Assembly: GCA_037179385.1 (NCBI GenBank)
Contig: CM074188.1
Location: 27,173,318 to 27,237,317 of the forward strand
Direction of reading: 5' to 3'
Length of the DNA stretch: 64,000 nucleotides
From: Holothuria scabra
Lineage: Eukaryota > Echinodermata > Holothuroidea > Aspidochirotida > Holothuriidae
Positions 10,031 through 20,768 of the stretch are shown here, in pieces. The translations under genes were made by a program, and so were the position numbers. The notes under the pieces were generated by a model. The model saw only the letters and a program-made list of their open reading frames with translations, was not told the origin of the DNA and searched no databases. Positions within the stretch are counted from its first letter, which is position 1, and each line of letters begins with the position of its first letter.

Positions 10031-10575
10031 TCCCCCTGTGGGCTGGGGGTTGAAGAATATGCCCAAGGTATTCCCAAAGCTGCCAACATGCCAGATTGAA
10101 AAAGAGGAACACCACCCGTGTGTATGCTAGGATAAACCTCCAGAGGCGGGGTCCAGGACCTGTCATAGGACCGCTGGAAAGGTCCAGTGGGCAAAGCAAT
10201 GGATTTTGAGTAGTTAAGGGTTTGTCTGGATGACTTTTTTGGGCCCTCAATAACAGATTGGTTTAATTCCATGCCAAAGTCTACAATGCCTACATTCAGC
10301 CTGTCAGATTTCAAAACCCACCTTAACATTTATATTGTACATTATTATGATTCAAGTGATATTGAAAATCGGAACATGACATTGGAAAATCGGAACAGAG
10401 CAAATTTCTATGCAAAAAAGAGGAATTGTTCCTCCTAAATCGGAACAGTTGGCAGCTCTGTATTCCCTGCCTGTCTTTAGAGGGGACTGAAGGGGGGTCT
10501 TGAACAGTATTTGAAAAGTATGACACTATATATGTAACACATTCGTGTTGGTGAATCATTAAATCTTATCTAACT
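10031..10575. repeat. Dispersed repeat R1, copy 1 (interrupted)
   Basis: It begins TCCCCCTGTGGGCTGGGGGT and ends near CATTAAATCTTATCTAACT. The uninterrupted copy at 15023-15178 shows the intact order: the opening, ATGCCCACGGTATTC, CTGTCTGTCGTCAGAGGCGACT, TGAACAGCATGACACT, and the same end. Here the element is split after GGTATTCC by the insertion at 10075-10460. Sequences like the opening and the CTGTCGTnAGAGGCGACTAAAA motif recur widely in invertebrate genomes. The class (possibly SINE) is uncertain. Confidence 0.65.
10075..10460. mobile_element. hAT-like MITE nested in repeat R1
   Basis: The ends CAAAGCTGCCAAC and GTTGGCAGCTCTG are inverted repeats (11 of 13 match or better). They are of the CAGAGCTGCCAAC type known for hAT ends. 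TATTCC flanks both sides (10069-10074 and 10461-10466), a 6-7 bp duplication where 8 is usual. The interior contains repeated AAATCGGAACA motifs and no transposase. A relic of a related end (ACTTGGCATCTCTG, preceded by CCTAAATTGAG) sits inside element B at about 31850-31881. Confidence 0.7.
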
Positions 10576-11873
10576 AAACTAACTTACTAGCTAACTAACC
10601 AGGGAATAATTTATCCAGTATTGCATAGTAATGTGGTACACAAACAGGCCAAGTTGCTACACAAATAAAAAATTGTGTAGCAATTTTTTTGTGTGCATAA
10701 CCCTTGCATTTTCACAAACAATGCGTGAAAGACCTCAAAAATCTTCAAAATTGCTATTCAAAATTTGAATGCTAAATTATTCCCTGTTAACATCTTATGG
10801 AGCAACATCACCCCATGAATTGAGATTGCAATTTGATGCTGTCTCCTAAAATGGGGTCACCTCCAGAGAAAAGTCAGGAAACCCTGCTCTTGGGTCTTTT
10901 GTAAATATCAAGTGTAAAATCACTGCTTACAGTATGTCAGTAAATTGGTGAGTAACAGGTTAATGTAGCTGTGAGCAATGCAAATCATAGCCTCATCCAT
11001 CCATATGGGAATAATTGCACTTCGTTAGGGGTGCAGGGTAATTCTATTATTCACTTCATGAAAAAGTATCTCACACCCATAGTGTATTTTAAGGTCCAGA
11101 ATTTCAATTATTCCTGCTTGGTTTTAAAGTTGTGAGGCCTTTGTTATTGTCCTCCCATTTAGGGAGTCTCACAGTGTGAATGTGGTGTAGTGAGTAACCA
11201 ATATCTTTTAAGCCGTTGTATAAAATCTACATGTCATGCAAGATTTAATTACCTTTGACGAAGGTCTGTTGTCAGTTAACTTGGTGCAGCGTAGCGTTAT
11301 TAGCAGGGTCTTTCTCTTACAGCTGCTAATTTAGTCATGAGTTTGTTATGACCAGCTGTAGGCCATCTTTGATATTTTGTTTCTGTCATGATAAAAATTT
11401 ATTCTGACGAAACTTATTTAAGGTTAAATCCACCCACTGTATTCTCACAAAGAGGACATAATCAATATAAGCTTTGTTTTCTTTCGGGAGAAAATCTTGC
11501 AAAATATTTAACACGAGAAGAAAATAACTATCAGCTTTCATTAGAGGAAAATGCCAGTTAACCAGAGTTTAGAAGAACTGCAAATAAAACTGATCTTCTT
11601 TACTCTGTGCAGCTCATCTTATGGACAGGCATGAATGCTATCTTGACTGCTGAAAACTTGCATTACTGAAAGTCATCCATGGATGACACCCTTAAAAGCT
11701 GTGCTGGGTAAATAGGTCTTCTCCCAACAAATCAAAAAGGGTGTCCCATGTGATCCTTTTACCCAAGTTATCATTGGAAGATCGGATATGGGTAGTTAAT
11801 GTGGAAAATATTGGTCATCTTGCTTGCACATTTTTTTGTGAATTTTTTTCTATCAGGTAAATACTGTAAAGCT
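10576..11873. other. Intron 3 spacer
   Basis: AT-rich intronic DNA. A short tandem CTAACTAACT motif lies at the left edge. No coding or repeat assignment. Confidence 0.4.
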
Positions 11874-11877
11874 TTAA

Positions 11878-12447
11878 AGTTAGTATGACACCAAAATGAC
11901 AAAGCTGGGTATTTGATGTAAAAAAAACATTAAAAACCAAGAAAATTCCCATCAAAATCGGTTAAAAATTGGCCATTTCACAGGTTTATATCTGATTTGC
12001 ACTTAATCATGCATAAATATGAGCTTAATATGTTAATCTTGTGATGTCATGGGAGGGACATACCATATGTGGCTAATGTTATCCTTTGTTTTTGCAATCT
12101 TCATTTCAAGGGCAGTTGTACCATAAGGATTTCCTGAAAGGTTTATTTTGAAAGTTGAAATTGTGTCCTTGAAAATCATCAGTATCAATCACCAAACCAA
12201 AAATTATCTGATGAGTAATTAAGAGATGATTAATATAGGGTTAACAAAAGAAATGTGTACAATGTGCAACACTCAACATCACTATTTCTGCATAACCATT
12301 GCTTCAAAAACATTCAAACTTTGAAGAGGTATATCTTGAGAACGGTAGAAGATATTGACCTAATTCCAACTGATTCTCCCTTAGGAAACCTTGCTCCTTA
12401 ACTACCAAGTAAATTTCAGAGCTTTTGGCTGACATGTCACACTACCT
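11878..12447. mobile_element. TTAA-type MITE (570 bp)
   Basis: TTAA flanks both ends (11874-11877 and 12448-12451). Just inside, AGTTAGTATGACA on the left pairs with TGTCACACTACCT on the right (11 of 13 as inverted repeats). This is the signature of a piggyBac- or Kolobok-type non-autonomous element. There is no ORF of note. The interior is AT-rich. Confidence 0.65.
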
Positions 12448-12451
12448 TTAA

Positions 12452-13708
12452 AGCCATGCTTCTTTTTGTTGAAGGGTTGGTGCTAGTTTTTCTTTTTTAT
12501 TTTCTTTCATAGCTTTCAATCTTTTTCCAATGTTATAATTTTTATTACACATGTTTGTGTAAGAGGTTGAACAAAGAATAAAAGGACAGAAAGAATTCTC
12601 ACCCAGGCTAGGTGAAAATATAAAAAACACACTGGGAAGACACTCAATCTAATGAAAAACCTCTTGTGAGATAGGTTCCTTTGTTTTACAAGTTATCACA
12701 AAAATAAGAGTCCTAGACCACACTTGCATTGCTTCCCACATTTAAGAAAGGTCATAGAAAGGTTAGTAAGCAAAAAGTTACTCTTTTGAAAAAAACAAAA
12801 AGGAAGCTTGAAGCTAATAGATTTGTATGAAAAAAGCTCCCAATGAAAAGGATACCCATCTCGTATCACAAGTTTCACTCATTATCACATCCTGGTCAAT
12901 ATGAACATACTTTTGTTGTGTGCAGCTAGCATAAAGTTATTTTTAAGTTTAGAAACTGTCAACAAGCAATAATAATGTTTTAAGGAAGAGAAAGAGGAAC
13001 CTCAATCCAAACTGCTTTGTTTTAGTAATGAAATATGATGAGGTATGCCCTGGTACGATGGAAAAAGCAGCATTTGTGGTTGCAATATAAGACGACCTCT
13101 TTCTGTCAATGGGCAAACTTGAACCTTTTGATAAATAAACTTGGTCACTAATTATGATGCAATTGTTTGCCTGACTTTCTCAGCACAGGAAAAGGTGACC
13201 ATAAGCCCTTTTCATGTAGTGCGATTCATATTTTAAGGAGAAACTTGAGTCGATCAAACAACCAAGCAAACAAATCCTTAATTTCCTATCAAATCCCAGG
13301 GCTGGCTACTTAACTCCCCCAACAGAGTTGTACGCGATATGAAACTTAATGACAGAAACTGATAACCTTGTATGTATTTGGTTTGGAGTAACTGAAGTCA
13401 ACATGTGGTGGCTGCACTTTGACAGTAAGTTAACAAAATTCAAAAGATGTATAGGCCTCACATGTAGCACAAACAGATGCAGCACCTGCATGCTCAGACA
13501 GCAATATTCTAAATACAGGTACTAAATTACTATGAGAAATGACAGAATACGGGCTCAAGACAGCACAAGTTTGGCAGAACTTAGCAGGGCAGGAATGTGT
13601 CAGGCAAGTGGTTTCATACTCATGCACCCGTTGCTAAAGTTTGACTGTGGTACTGTACCACATACAGTATATTACACAGGAACTAGAGATAAAAGCACTT
13701 TCATATTT
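12452..13708. other. Intron 3 spacer
   Basis: Minus-strand open frames at 12448-12878 and 13306-13627 are low-complexity and show no family resemblance or splice context. I treat them as chance. No repeat recognised. Confidence 0.4.
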
Positions 13709-14125
13709 GATCTCCAAAAGGGGATCAGAACTGATGTGATCCACATTTCAGAACATGGATCTGATAAAAATTTGATCAACCTGTCAAGATCAATTTTGAA
13801 GTGTGAAACCTCTCACACTGACTAACAGTTCAGGAGATTTTGGCCCACCCACTGGGTCAGATCAAGTCTGGGCACAGGGGTTCAAAATCTGTGCTTGAAA
13901 AGAAGGGCAAACAAAGGTCACCTGAGATCAAGATGATCTATAATGCAACATCTTTTTTTGCATGGCAACATACAAACAAACACAGGGTGAGGAGTGGATA
14001 ACATTACCTCCTGTCTTGGTGATCTCTTGATCACCTTTTTGATCTTATTGTGAAAGCAAAATCTTTCATCTGCAGATCAAAGATTTTGATCGGATCCGAT
14101 CAAAGATTTTGATCAGATCCGCATC
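13709..14125. repeat. GATC-dense block with nested palindromes
   Basis: I count 18 GATC tetramers in about 420 bp, against 1-2 expected. They include a 14-bp perfect palindrome GATCGGATCCGATC at about 14089-14102, flanked on both sides by AAAGATTTTGATC. Many copies read as TTGATC or GATCAA, so the block is a degenerate short repeat and not random. No coding potential is evident. Confidence 0.7.
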
Positions 14126-14397
14126 TGATTGCCCATTGAGGTCAGCTCCCAGGTGTGAAACCAGTCAGTGTTCAAGAGTAGAAGAAGATTCACTGAGTGC
14201 CAGTACGAAAGACACATGCAATACACCTTTCAGCAGTGAAAACCCAACAATAGGCATTTTACCTTCTGCACAGGGAGTTGCCCAAATAATTTGAAGGAGG
14301 GGTTAGAAGTTAACATTGAACAGTTCTAATTTCAAAAAATATGCTGGGTAAGATTTGGCAGGTGGCCTTCTCAATTAAATGTTACAGCACATTTTCC

Positions 14398-14554
14398 CAG
14401 GCATAGAATTTTGAGGCATATGATCCCACAACTACCAGTTGCCTATATCACACTACAGTTAACAAAGAACCAAAACTCAGACAAATTTATTAAAATTTAA
14501 TAAAACAGCACACCTACCGCACTGCTAATTCCAAATTATGTAAAACTCAAGGCC
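14398..14554. mobile_element. hAT-like MITE family H2, copy 1 (degraded)
   Basis: The left end CAGGCATAGAATTTTGAGG and the right end AAAACTCAAGGCCAG are related to the TIRs of the copies at 16395-16604 and 29535-29730 (CAGGCCTTGAATTTT type). The interior carries ACAGCACACCTACCGCACT, as in the other copies. Confidence 0.5.
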
Positions 14555-15022
14555 AGCCATACCTGCAAAGTGATGGAGTACAAGATCAATACCTTTTCTT
14601 TTCCCAACTCTGCTTTACATTTTCTCTTTTTTGGTAAGCAATTCTAGTCTCTTAAAATGAAAATTGTTCAATGTGACCCATTTTGACATGACCTCAAGCC
14701 AACCTTCAAACAGCTTTGTAATAGTGAGTGTTATCAAATGCCATCCCACCCCCCCACCCAGGGACCAGATTTAAATTTCTTACAAATGGATCATAATTTC
14801 AAGAAAGAAGAGAAAGGTATCTGCTGAAAATTGGAAGTAACTGCTTTTCTTAAAAACAAAAAAAATTGAAAAGTAAATTGTGCTCATTTGGAAAGAAAAT
14901 TGACTCTCATTTAAAACTACCACAATGTTTCCAACAAGTGGTTTTATTGTAATAAAATATCACGGTTAAAATGGACTATCTAATTTGAATGATTCCTTAG
15001 ATTTTCAAGTCTCTTGCATTTA

Positions 15023-15178
15023 TCTCCCCCTGTGGGCTGGGGGTTGTAGACTATGCCCACGGTATTCTCTGTCTGTCGTCAGAGGCGACTAAAATGGAGA
15101 ACTTGAACAATATTTGAACAGCATGACACTTTATAATGCATTCGGTTGGTATGTCATTAAATTTTATCTAACTAACTA
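15023..15178. repeat. Dispersed repeat R1, copy 2 (uninterrupted)
   Basis: This is the intact counterpart of 10031-10575. It opens CTCCCCCTGTGGGCTGGGGG, continues through GTATTCTCTGTCTGTCGTC and GAGGCGACTAAAATGG, and ends CATTAAATTTTATCTAACTA. It defines the empty site of the nested insertion in copy 1. Confidence 0.7.
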
Positions 15179-15179
15179 A

Positions 15180-16394
15180 TTTGCATATTTACCATAGTAC
15201 TATCATGTTTTTCATTTTTTTTCTGATAATGAAGAAACACAGTGACAGGTTATCCGCAGGGTCATCTACACAAGAGAGCAGCCCCCCCCTCTTGGTTTAT
15301 GCACTCTTTGAAAAGCTTTGTTCCATTTCAAAATGCCTCATCGAACCAAGTACAAGCATTGCAGACATTTATTCATCCCCCAAAACAACAGTTTTTGTAG
15401 TGGTCTACAGAAATTCTCAATAAGCTCAGTTCTTTTATTGATTAAGAAAACGCAGAGTACTGTATCTCATATTAAACAGGATGAACTGAGCCATTCAGAA
15501 TTTCACCCTGATTTACATATATGTTTATGGCTCCCAATCTTTTTTAGAAATTCACTTTTTCATACAACATACAGTACTCCCGAAATAGGGACATAATTGT
15601 GCAAGAACACAGTTCTGGCATAAAAAAAAAAACATTCCTTACTTTTGTTGGGCTTAAATGTGACTGTGACTCATAATTTCATGATTCATTTTTGATGCTG
15701 TGATTTGATTTGCTGGTCTATACTTAACTATGTTTGTCTTTCCTTGGATGGTTACAAAATGTTACCTTTATTACAGAGACACCAAAACATGCACCAAATC
15801 ACATTTATGCACCAAAAATCCAATGTAAATTGATGTGAATTGCTTATAAATATGTTGGAATAGAAATTCAACATGTTTATAAGCTACTCTTCCCTAACAT
15901 TTTACAATGGGTGGCATATGACCAGGAAAGTTTAAATGCAAATCTAGCAATGGTTACGAGGACACCAAAAGTGGGACAAAATGGTGTCTTAATGTAGGCT
16001 AACTAATGTTAGATTAGGTGCATACATGGTAAGGGATGCAGAAAGTGAGGATCTTTAGTCGAGAGATATTAATAAATCATTGCAACTTGTAATATGAACA
16101 AATTTACAGTTAAATTAAACCAATTTCATTCTTTTAACTTTATTTTTGATACCTAATTCTACTTTGGTGTCTAAGGTAACTAACAAAACATTACAACCAG
16201 TTTTTGCGAGATACAAAATTTCGTCATCAAACAAACATGATGCTTTACATTTTGATGACATTTCCCAGTACATTTATCAACAAATTGCAGCAATTTTTAT
16301 CATTAATCATTCTTATCTTTTGCTTTAGACCCAAATGTCCCACTTTTGTAAGCCAGTATTGTGTTCTTACACAATTATGATTACGAGACTTCCT
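15180..16394. other. Intron 3 spacer
   Basis: The plus-strand open frames at 15181-15596 overlap one another and have no family resemblance. They run antisense to ARB2A and are most likely chance. The rest is AT-rich with no assigned repeat. Confidence 0.4.
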
Positions 16395-16604
16395 CAGTCC
16401 TTGAACGCACTTGCACACCAACACTCACCTAAAGTCACTGTAGCAGGTATGACTTTTAGCACACCTTCATGAAGAATTTTAGCTCATATAAATAGTACAT
16501 TGAAGTTAAAAAAACCACACACCTACCACACACCTACCACACACCCTAATTTTCTGAGGAGTGTGATTTGTAGCACACCTTGAAATTATAAAACTCAGGG
16601 CCTG
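16395..16604. mobile_element. hAT-like MITE family H2, copy 2
   Basis: The ends CAGTCCTTGAACGCAC and AAAACTCAGGGCCTG are imperfect inverted repeats. The interior has CACACACCTACCACACACC tandem pieces and GAGGAGTGTGATTTGTAGCA, shared with 29535-29730. Confidence 0.6.
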
Positions 16605-18205
16605 ACTCTTAAATTCTTTTGTCACTTCTACAGAAAGGAGAGGAAATGTTAAAGTCAGGGTTTTTGCCAAAGTTACTTGTTGTGTAACATCTTTAATGGA
16701 TGGTGTCTGTCACAAGACATTCCATCAACTCAAATTTTTAATGATTCTTTATTGGCAGCATGTCAACATAAGCCTTCTGTATTTCTTGTTTATTTCACTT
16801 TGTGTTAAATCATGTTCTCTTACAATTCCACCCCATCAACCTATTTGTTCACTGCTTGTCTGGACTTAGGTTATGTTATTCCTTCCACACAAAGAAAAGT
16901 CCACCTTATACAGTAGCTGACAGCATTTAGATATGATATAATTTTGGTTGCCATGGCAAAGTCATGACCTTAGATGCATTACTTGAAAATTTCTTCTCTG
17001 TGCTTTACAGAATTTATTATTTACAGTGGCAACTTAGGAATCCATGACCAACTGTAAATTTCTTCAAGGATAAATACACAGTACCATGGTCTATGTTCCA
17101 CTTCACAGGCACACTATGTAATTAATTGTGCTGTATTATTCTATAGTGGTCATGATCACGTCCTAGTATTTATTGTCCTAAATTTACCGCTACAATCCAT
17201 GATATTGTGCCTTTATGCTTCTCCAAAATATTAAGCAAAGATTACAAAAAAGTGATTCAATCTTTCTTTTTTATAAAAGTTCAGAACGTTCAATCTGAAG
17301 TTCTTTTAAACAAAAGGCTACAAAACAAATTAATAAATCTTTCAGCTTGAAACTGATATGAATTTTTAATGGCTGATTTCTAATTTGAGAGGAATAGAAT
17401 ATGGTTAAAACTGTACATTGAAGAAAGAAAGAAATTGAGGAAACTGTTGGCAAAAAGCAAAACAATTACCAGTAGTCATGAGCCAATAGTAAAGTTGGTA
17501 GCTTTATTAACAAATCTAACTAACCCAGGTTATTGGTTTTTTTATCATGACCAAATTTTTCAATATTTAACATTACAGTAGCACCACCAAAATAAAACAA
17601 AATACTCAGCCTACAAAGCCTGCCAAGCTTGAGGACTATGCATGTTAAAAGAAGGTGCTACTCTGAACAAGTGTATTATCTGATTCATGGTACGCAGGCA
17701 CAGACTTCCTATACATGGACAGAGCATACTGCACGGTACATCGTCGCTAAGGTAGTGTGAGAAAAAGTGCACCAAGATAGCCGTCTTCTATGGTTTTGTG
17801 TGAAAGCTTGGACTTGCTTAAGTATATCTCCATATTTTGCACGAAAGTTGAAATATTTTCGAAATATGGCAAGGTATGGTCAAAATCACTTCACATATTG
17901 TGGGAATATGATATTGTTTTCCATTCAAGTTTAACTTTTGCTTAAAACATTACAGAGTCGTCGTCAAAACAGATGATTTATAGCTTCACAGCAGCCATCT
18001 TGGTGCGCCTTTTTTGTTCCAGTCGGTGGCGACCATCTACAGATAGGACGTACACGTTACATGCTCTGTCCATGTATAGCAGTCCGTGTATGCAGGTGAT
18101 ATGCAGATGTACGCTTAGGCAACTATTTACCACCAAAAAAGAGACATTCCCAGCTGAAACATAGCAGTTTATGTTGCTTACAGGCCAGCTGATGCTTAGG
18201 GAAAC
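16605..18205. other. Intron 3 spacer
   Basis: The octamer-like CATGTATAGCAG and GTACATCG pieces near 17700 and 18070 appear in both orientations (CATGGACAGAGCAT at about 17715 and ATGCTCTGTCCATG at about 18061). This suggests an inverted-repeat element of about 400 bp between roughly 17680 and 18085, including CACAGACTTCCTATAC / AGTCCGTGTATG-like ends. No coding signal. Confidence 0.4.
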
Positions 18206-18533
18206 AATGCTATGCTATATTTGTGCTACACTATGCTTTGTTTTGCTATCAGTGCTACTTTATCTTACACTTTGCTTGCTATACAATGCTCCTGTATCAT
18301 GTTGTACAATGCTATACTATGGTTTGTGATGTCATGTGGTGATATGCTATGCTATGTTATGTTAGGCCATGTTACATTACATTACTTTACATGTCACACT
18401 ATGGCTATCCAACGCAATGCTATGATGCACTGTTTCTTTGTTATGCTATGCTATGCTAGTGCTATGCTATGCAATGTTATAGAATGTTATGTTGCTATGC
18501 TACGCCATGTTAGGCTATGTTAGGTTATGTTCA
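18206..18533. repeat. Degenerate CTATG pentamer minisatellite
   Basis: Imperfect repeats of GCTATG, TTATG and GCTATGCTAC continue for about 330 bp. The open frame across it (Cys/Met/Tyr/Ala-rich) is a by-product of the repeat. Confidence 0.85.
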
Positions 18534-18849
18534 TTGCCAAGAAAATTTTCCTGCCAGTTTTCTCCTCCCCCCCCCCCCCATAAATAAAGTCAAGTAATCT
18601 GAAGGGTACTGTATGTGAAAAACTCCACTTCTCCTTCTTTATTTCAAGGAGAAATCCCCTTTTTCTGAGCTGGGGGTGCGGTGACAGGGGGTAAATAAGA
18701 TAGCAAGGTATCTCCACACTCCGAAGCTCTGGAACTATCAAGAGCACAACTACATTGTAGAAGCATAATTTATCTAACAAACTGTACCATTCAAATTTTC
18801 ACAGGCTTGTAAGACACAATGATATTTAGAAGAGGGAAATAAAATCATG

Positions 18850-20430
18850 TGATCATCATGATTTTCATAGGTGAAAGAAGAACCAAATCTACACAGTGTG
18901 GAGAAATTTCCATTCCATATCAGTAAATGAATTTACCAGATTTGTGTTCCAAAGTGAGCTTGATGGCAGCAGAGGTTATAACACTTTCTCATATTAGCCC
19001 TTTCATGATTACAAATTGGCCTCCCGGGTCAAAGGTCATTCGGTATAGTAACCCATAGCAACGCTAGTCGCTGGCCGTCGCCTGTGCATATACCATCGTT
19101 ACGTATGCATGCCTACAATAAACAACACGGACATGAACCAAAAGTAGCTTCGAAAAATCACATCTCTTAATGGACGAAACGTTCAGTATCGCCCAAAAGA
19201 TGTTTTAAAGTATCACTCATAAATTTTCCTTAGATACTGTCTGAGTTTTAAGTTTTTGAATGTGCAAAATCTCAAAGAATTTGTCCGTTCCCGTGGAAGT
19301 ACGAACTGACGGTTCAGTCTTCTCTGCTAGGCTAAATACCGTAAGCTAGGCCTACTCAAGGAATGAACCAGCTGTAGGCTGGTATACCAAATTTCGTGAA
19401 AAAATACCTAAGCTACAAGAGCTAGGATGAGTATCAGGGGGTTATTTCTACGCTTAAAGTTCTATTACCATGCTACATGATGCAAAGGCCTAACGTAGGC
19501 TTCGTTCGTTAGTTCGTAGACTTCGTAGGTTAAGTTTGTAAGTTCGTATAGGTCGCCTTACTGCTACTGCTATAGGCCTAAAAAGTTAAGTCTTGGCCTT
19601 TAACCTTCATAATAAAATCTCGCAGTATATCTAAGTATCCAGGACTTCCTTCGCCCAGGCTTAGTTGTAACTTACCTCAGCCTAAGACTGTGATTTGGAG
19701 TGTAACTTCATGTAACATTCAAGTGCTATATATTAATGTTGTACTAACAGTTATACTGTTAGCACATGGGTGTTCAATGGAGATCTTAGCGCGCCTAAGA
19801 TCGATTGTAATAGACGAAAATCATTGGCCAAGGTAACTCTAGACTTTTTTTATAACCAAAGACCGAAAGCAAAATGTATTCCTAAATCTTACGGAGTAAT
19901 AGTAGGCCCTCTAACCTGAATTTTTAATCTATTAACCCAAATCCTACAAGTCAAGTGTAATCTTGTGTAGCTTACTATTGCAAAATGTATGTACACACAG
20001 TGATACGAATGAGCGAGTGATACCGGATGACCTTTGTTCTGTCATGCGCAGTTGTAATCATGAAAGGGCTTATTGACAAGGACTGCTTCGTTTCCCTTTG
20101 TTTTTTCTCAGTGTTGTGTTGATCTTTATAATATGGATAGGATCTCTGTCAAGGGAATGCAAAGTTTGTAAGTTCACATGCCATGTATGCAATCACATTC
20201 TCATGACATGGGATTGTTGAAGGAAAAAATAGGCTGTAAAGTTTAAGAGAAAAACAAAAGAGTGTGGGGATATGATGTCTTATGTACTTGCTTCAAGTTC
20301 ACTTCATGTTGAAAATATGACAACTTTACTTGCCTCTACCTCACAAACCATACATCTGATTTCAAGGCAAATTTCACCAAAATGTTTAGAATAAGAACCC
20401 TTCTTACATCTTAAACCCTTCTTTGAATCA
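18850..20430 (-). mobile_element. TTAA-type MITE family T1, copy 2 (split by an insertion)
   Basis: The left part (about 18885-18995: AGAAGAACCAAATCTACAC, then CAGCAGAGGTTATAACACTT) and the right part (about 20071-20425: TGACAAGGACTGCTTCGTTT through CATCTTAAACCCTTCTTTGA) follow the order of 25636-26221. They are separated by the 1075-bp element at 18996-20070. The outer left boundary is uncertain. Confidence 0.6.
18996..20070. mobile_element. 1075-bp TIR element nested in T1, with 4-bp TATT duplication
   Basis: The TIRs AGCCCTTTCATGATTACAA and TTGTAATCATGAAAGGGCT match exactly over 19 bp. The inverted similarity extends into CAAAGGTCATTCGGTAT / ATACCGGATGACCTTTG. TATT flanks both sides (18992-18995 and 20071-20074). 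Removing the element restores the host-repeat reading CTCATATTGACAAGG. The interior is richer in CpG and TAGGCCTA-type words than the surroundings and has no long ORF. I cannot assign a superfamily from a 4-bp duplication alone. Confidence 0.82.
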
Positions 20431-20601
20431 ACCCCCCCCAAAAAAAAAAATTTAAAGGGAAATGTCAAACATGGCAAAATTTATCTGCAGATTGGTGAAA
20501 ATGAATCGACACATCTCCATAAAAGCTTCAAACTGTTCAGTAAAAACAGCCTGTCACCTGCAGTGCCATTCAAAGCATATAAATCATTTACCGCAACTTA
20601 C

Positions 20602-20768
20602 AGGAACAGATATTCGTTTCAGTCCAGCCTCTGTTTCCAGCAAGGTATACACATATTCTGTGATGACTTCACCCAAAGCCTCATATCTTTTTTGGTTGTA
20701 TTTCGGATCATCTTTTTTAACTACAAATTCAAACCTGTCATCAGTCTCAGTGTGTCTCAGTTGACCAT
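20602..20768 (-). CDS. ARB2A: ARB2A-like coding exon 3
   Basis: The exon is 167 bp. A T-rich acceptor ending GTTTTTAG (AG at 20770-20769) precedes it and a strong donor CCT|GTAAGT (GT at 20601-20600) follows it. It is phase 1 in and phase 0 out. It encodes GQLRHTETDD, then RFEFVVKKDDPKYNQKRYEA and LGEVITEYVYTLLETEAGLK, ending at SVP. The NQKRYEALGEVITEYVY block is the most recognisable family signature, since vertebrate FAM172A has a near-identical QKRYEALGE-I-YVYELLE stretch. The chain continues directly into VDAS at the start of exon 4. In the ARB2A family this region precedes the hydrolase-like core. Confidence 0.92.

Noticed and set aside
18212..18523. 103-codon Cys/Met/Tyr-rich plus-strand frame
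   Set aside because: By-product of the CTATG pentamer minisatellite.
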